Shown here one piece after another: positions 60,827 to 64,000 of a stretch of 64,000 nt of DNA. The DNA comes from Pyxicephalus adspersus. Taxonomy: Eukaryota; Chordata; Amphibia; Anura; Pyxicephalidae. Position 1 is the first letter of the stretch; the number at the start of each line of letters is the position of its first letter. The stretch lies in assembly GCF_032062135.1 (NCBI RefSeq), contig NC_092862.1, positions 48,457,015-48,521,014 of the forward strand, written 5' to 3'. A model generated the notes under the pieces. That model saw only the letters and a program-made list of their open reading frames with translations, did not search any database and was not told the origin of the DNA. Both the position numbers and the translations under genes were made by a program.

Positions 60827-63800
60827 GTAAAAATAATTGTACATCTATTACATGGCACGTTTTTCCATTTGGATATGAAATGGCTTTTCGGGTATGAATT
60901 ATTTTTTTTTTAGCCACATCTTATACAACTGTTTAAGAATGATTCTGGCCATTGTTATCTATGGTGAAGTTTGCTGAAAGAGAGGTTATTTAAACTGGTT
61001 TTACTATAATGCTGTTAAGGGTATTTTGTTTTGCAAAACAACTCTAAAATAATCATTTTCAGTTAAAATTACAGTAATCTTTTTCTGCTTGTGGTCCTTT
61101 ATATTACAAGCCTGCTTAAATCCTAGCTGAGTTTTTACAGTAATAATTGAGGGTGTTTTTTGTAGTTTTTGTCAGTCCTATTCGCTCCTGCAAGGGATAA
61201 AAGACCTTGTGTTGACACATTAGCAATTCGGGCTGCTACTGAGAACAGAGGAGTGATTTGGACTTGTGGTCCCACACAATGTCCCTGCCTAGTGCTTCAA
61301 CTAACAGTGGCTTGTAATGAAAGCATCACTGGTGTAATGATGTTGGCTCCATTCCCTATATGATCGATATCATTTATTCTGTCCTGGTGCAGAAGAAGCT
61401 ATCTAGTGATCCTACCTAGTGAAAACTCATCAAAGCTCAGTGCTTGCTGTAAAATGAGTAGTAAAAAAACAATAACTGTTCTGCATTGGCATATATAGCT
61501 ACTGAAAACAAATTTTTAATTAGACCAGCAAGTGAACTATGAAAGCTGTGTCAAAAATGTGAGTGCAAAAGAAAATAAACCGTTGCTCTGCAGCTGCTCC
61601 TTTTCCTATTGCTGACTTTTCATGCCTTGTTGTGCACTGTATCTCTCTATAGAGGCAGTCATCTTGGCAAGGCAGATCTTTGCTGCTTTATGTCGGAGCT
61701 GTCCACTAATACCTGGTAATAGAATGACTGGTTGGTCACGGATTTGGAGAATAAAAGAATCAGAAGGGAGATCCTTGCTCTAGGGTCCTTTGGGCAGCTC
61801 TGGAGGCTCAGTGCTTTAGATTTAGACTGCAGATATAAAGATTTTAGGCTGTAGGGACAGGAAATGCACTGCTGCTCTTCCTGGCAAATGGCAAATATTC
61901 GCTTTTTCAGTTTGTCACCTTAGGGTATTGGAATGAGTAAGTATAATGTCATTGTATCCACCTATTCCTTCTAAAGTCTTGAGTTTTCACATCTATTTCT
62001 TGGTATTACTTGAGATCTTTGATATATGAAAGGTATCAATGGGCTTGCAACAACTTCAATGCCACAGGTACTATTAGATAGCATGGTTTACACTAAAGAT
62101 TATATCTAGCCAAAATGTTGTTTTTTTAGCATATTTCTTTGCATTTTTTTTATATTGCTGTATGTGTCGCCACTGGAGAAACTGAATCACTCCAAAAAAT
62201 TATGGAAAATGCAAGCATGTATGATTGTCACTGGACCATTGAAGGAGATTGGGTGGAGGAGCCTTCAGATGGGGGCATCTGTTCTGGTGACATGTGTCTA
62301 AGAGATTTTCACATTAGAGAGATTTCTGCTGATTTCATGTAGTGGCCAGAAGGAGAATTATTCTATTTATCTAATTAATTTTTTAAATTTAAAATATATT
62401 TTTAATTTTTATGGTCTTTGAATGTAGTTTTGTTATGTTTTGTTTTTTACCTTTTCTACTCTAAATGATAATTTTTTTGTGATTGCGGGGAGAAGCATAA
62501 TTATTCCATAAGAACATTTTTTTTAAATTAGGTGTATTTTTTCTTTTAGATTCCATGATTGCAATATTGTAAACTGTTATAGAGAGACTTGCATGTTGGA
62601 GCAGTCATTGACACATAACAATTACCTGTCTATAATGTTGACCTATTGGTAGTTACCGGTCTATGATGTTGACCTTTTGGTCTCCTTGCCTGTTGTCCCT
62701 TACAAGTCTGCTTATCAGTACTTCTGACTTTAGTTAATGACATTCTTGTTGAGAGAATGATGACAACCAGTAGGTTTTTCAGAGCAAAGTTAGAATGACA
62801 GTCAAAGTATTTCTCTCAGTGTAAATCTTTTAGGAATTGTCTTCTTTTCTTAAAATCATCATACTGAAGTCCCTTTCAGTGGTGGTCATGTAAATGACAA
62901 GAATGTCCTTTGCGGTGATGGTGACCATCCTCTGTGATGTATGCCCCATCTAAGGAGATGCTATTCAACTTTGTCCACTGTCGCTGAGATGAAGCTAACC
63001 AATAAATGGAGCTTTTGTAGGGAACTATGGTAAATGATTGGAAAGAACCAGTATCCGTGTAACCTGGTTGTTTTCTTAGTAGGTAGGGGGAGAGGACCCT
63101 GCTCAGAAGAGCTTCCAATATAATTGATGTAGGCACTGCTATAAATGGTTTCTCTGACTGGTTATGAGATAAAAACAGAAAATCAGGGTACTAATGGTCA
63201 CAAGAATGTGGGGTTCAGTATAGGAAGGAGATTTGAGTTTGGCAAATTGATTGAAGTGGACAAAGTGGATACTAAATAGCTATTTTGTTACCTGTATAAA
63301 GTTAAGTTTTTATTTATTAAATGGGTAATCCAAGAAACATTTTTAGAACAATTTAAAATAACCTAGTTATATACATGCAAGTACAGAATAAAATATTTTA
63401 ATCTGCCAGAATTTATTTGCTGCCTAATGGTGTCAAACCTGCCCAGTTTTCTTTTGCTAAACATTAGAATTCCCCGTTTTTATACTAATATGGGATAGTC
63501 AATTTGTAGATAGAAATAAATTATTTTGGGACTTTAGAGGCATTAACCTAAGTTTAATATACACAAATAGGTAAATTATAAAACTTACATTTATTCAAAA
63601 TTTAGTTCAAATTACATAAAAACATCAAATTGATTGTTACATTTACATAGTTGGTGTGTTTTATGTGGATCGGCATTAAACGTTCTACGCGTTTCACAGA
63701 ACTGAGCCTGCTTCCTCAGAAAAAAAAATAGCAATAATTTTCTTTATTGGCTCCTTGGTTTATATACCCAGACCAGCTAAGTGATCTTTTCATAAGATAA

Positions 63801-64000
63801 ATAAATCAGAACCACCATTCGAAAGGGTTCTGCATTTCTCAACTTAAAGACTTGCCTCGTGCTCACATCTTATAGATCCAACCCGCAGCCTCTGTGATTT
63901 TTACTGTTGCTATTGATGTTTTTTACTCTATTTTCTTTGCCTCCAGTTTCCTTGTCTATTTCACGCTGCACATGCAAGCACCCCTAAATTAATGTTCAAG
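60827..64000. other. ANKRD12: ANKRD12 intron 4, open at window edge
   Basis: No further ANKRD12 exon (expected to continue with EKEG...KKTKKE-like sequence) is visible before the window ends, so the intron exceeds 3.1 kb. A hammerhead-like motif is at 63,686-63,719. The block GGGGGAGAGGACCCTGCTCA near 63,087 resembles a common SINE/LINE tail phrase, but I cannot delimit a repeat. Confidence 0.6.
63686..63719 (-). ncRNA. Hammerhead-ribozyme-like motif 4
   Basis: On the minus strand this reads CTGAGGA, then AGCAG...CTGT as a four-pair stem II, then GAAACGCGTA. Both core blocks and the palindromic ACGCGT match the hammerhead consensus, with GTA as cleavage triplet. Stem I is weak (three pairs including one G-U). 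Its surroundings resemble motif 2: TTCTACGC(G/A)TTTCACA and a following A-rich run on the plus strand. Confidence 0.45.

Noticed and set aside
62139..62342. Plus-strand frame GETESLQKIMENASMYDCHW... in the last ANKRD12 intron
   Set aside because: It is moderately protein-like in composition but does not match the next ANKRD12 segment and has no acceptor or donor in a compatible phase. No homologue is recognised.

Overview
This window looks like vertebrate nuclear DNA, most likely from a frog. It holds two plus-strand genes built from short exons with GT-AG introns, and both resemble their human orthologues closely. The surrounding DNA is AT-rich and full of interspersed repeats: several inverted-repeat element families, Tc1-like transposon remnants, tRNA-headed SINEs and a CR1-like LINE. 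The frog assignment rests on the repeat families as I remember them and is inference.

NDUFV2 (1,421-18,251) is complete. Eight exons encode 243 residues of the 24-kDa subunit of mitochondrial complex I, with all four 2Fe-2S cysteines present (C129, C134, C170, C174). A CpG-rich promoter lies just upstream and an AATAAA signal follows the stop. About 6.8 kb of intergenic sequence comes next, made largely of transposon debris.

A second CpG island (about 25.1-26.2 kb) with several CCAAT and CACGTG boxes marks the start of ANKRD12. Its first, non-coding exon probably ends near 25,997. A 26-kb intron leads to the ATG exon at 52,277-52,415, followed by coding exons at 57,546-57,693 and 60,758-60,826. 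Only about 102 N-terminal codons lie here. The ankyrin repeats and the rest of the gene are past the right edge. The order NDUFV2 then ANKRD12, both on the same strand, matches human chromosome 18p11.

The repeats are the most unusual part of the window. One family has TA-flanked ends (AAGCTACGTACACAC) and, in its three closest copies, five successive hairpins within about 334 bp. Four minus-strand sites look like degenerate hammerhead ribozymes (core CTGANGA...GAAAC), and two of them have perfectly complementary stem I arms. A broken minus-strand copy of a dispersed, uncharacterised protein family lies directly against a CR1-like LINE at 53.6-56.0 kb. Three different Tc1-like lineages are present, one of them interrupted by a younger repeat. 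I found no complete, intact new gene system. The hammerhead-like sites and the uncharacterised protein family are the best candidates for follow-up.
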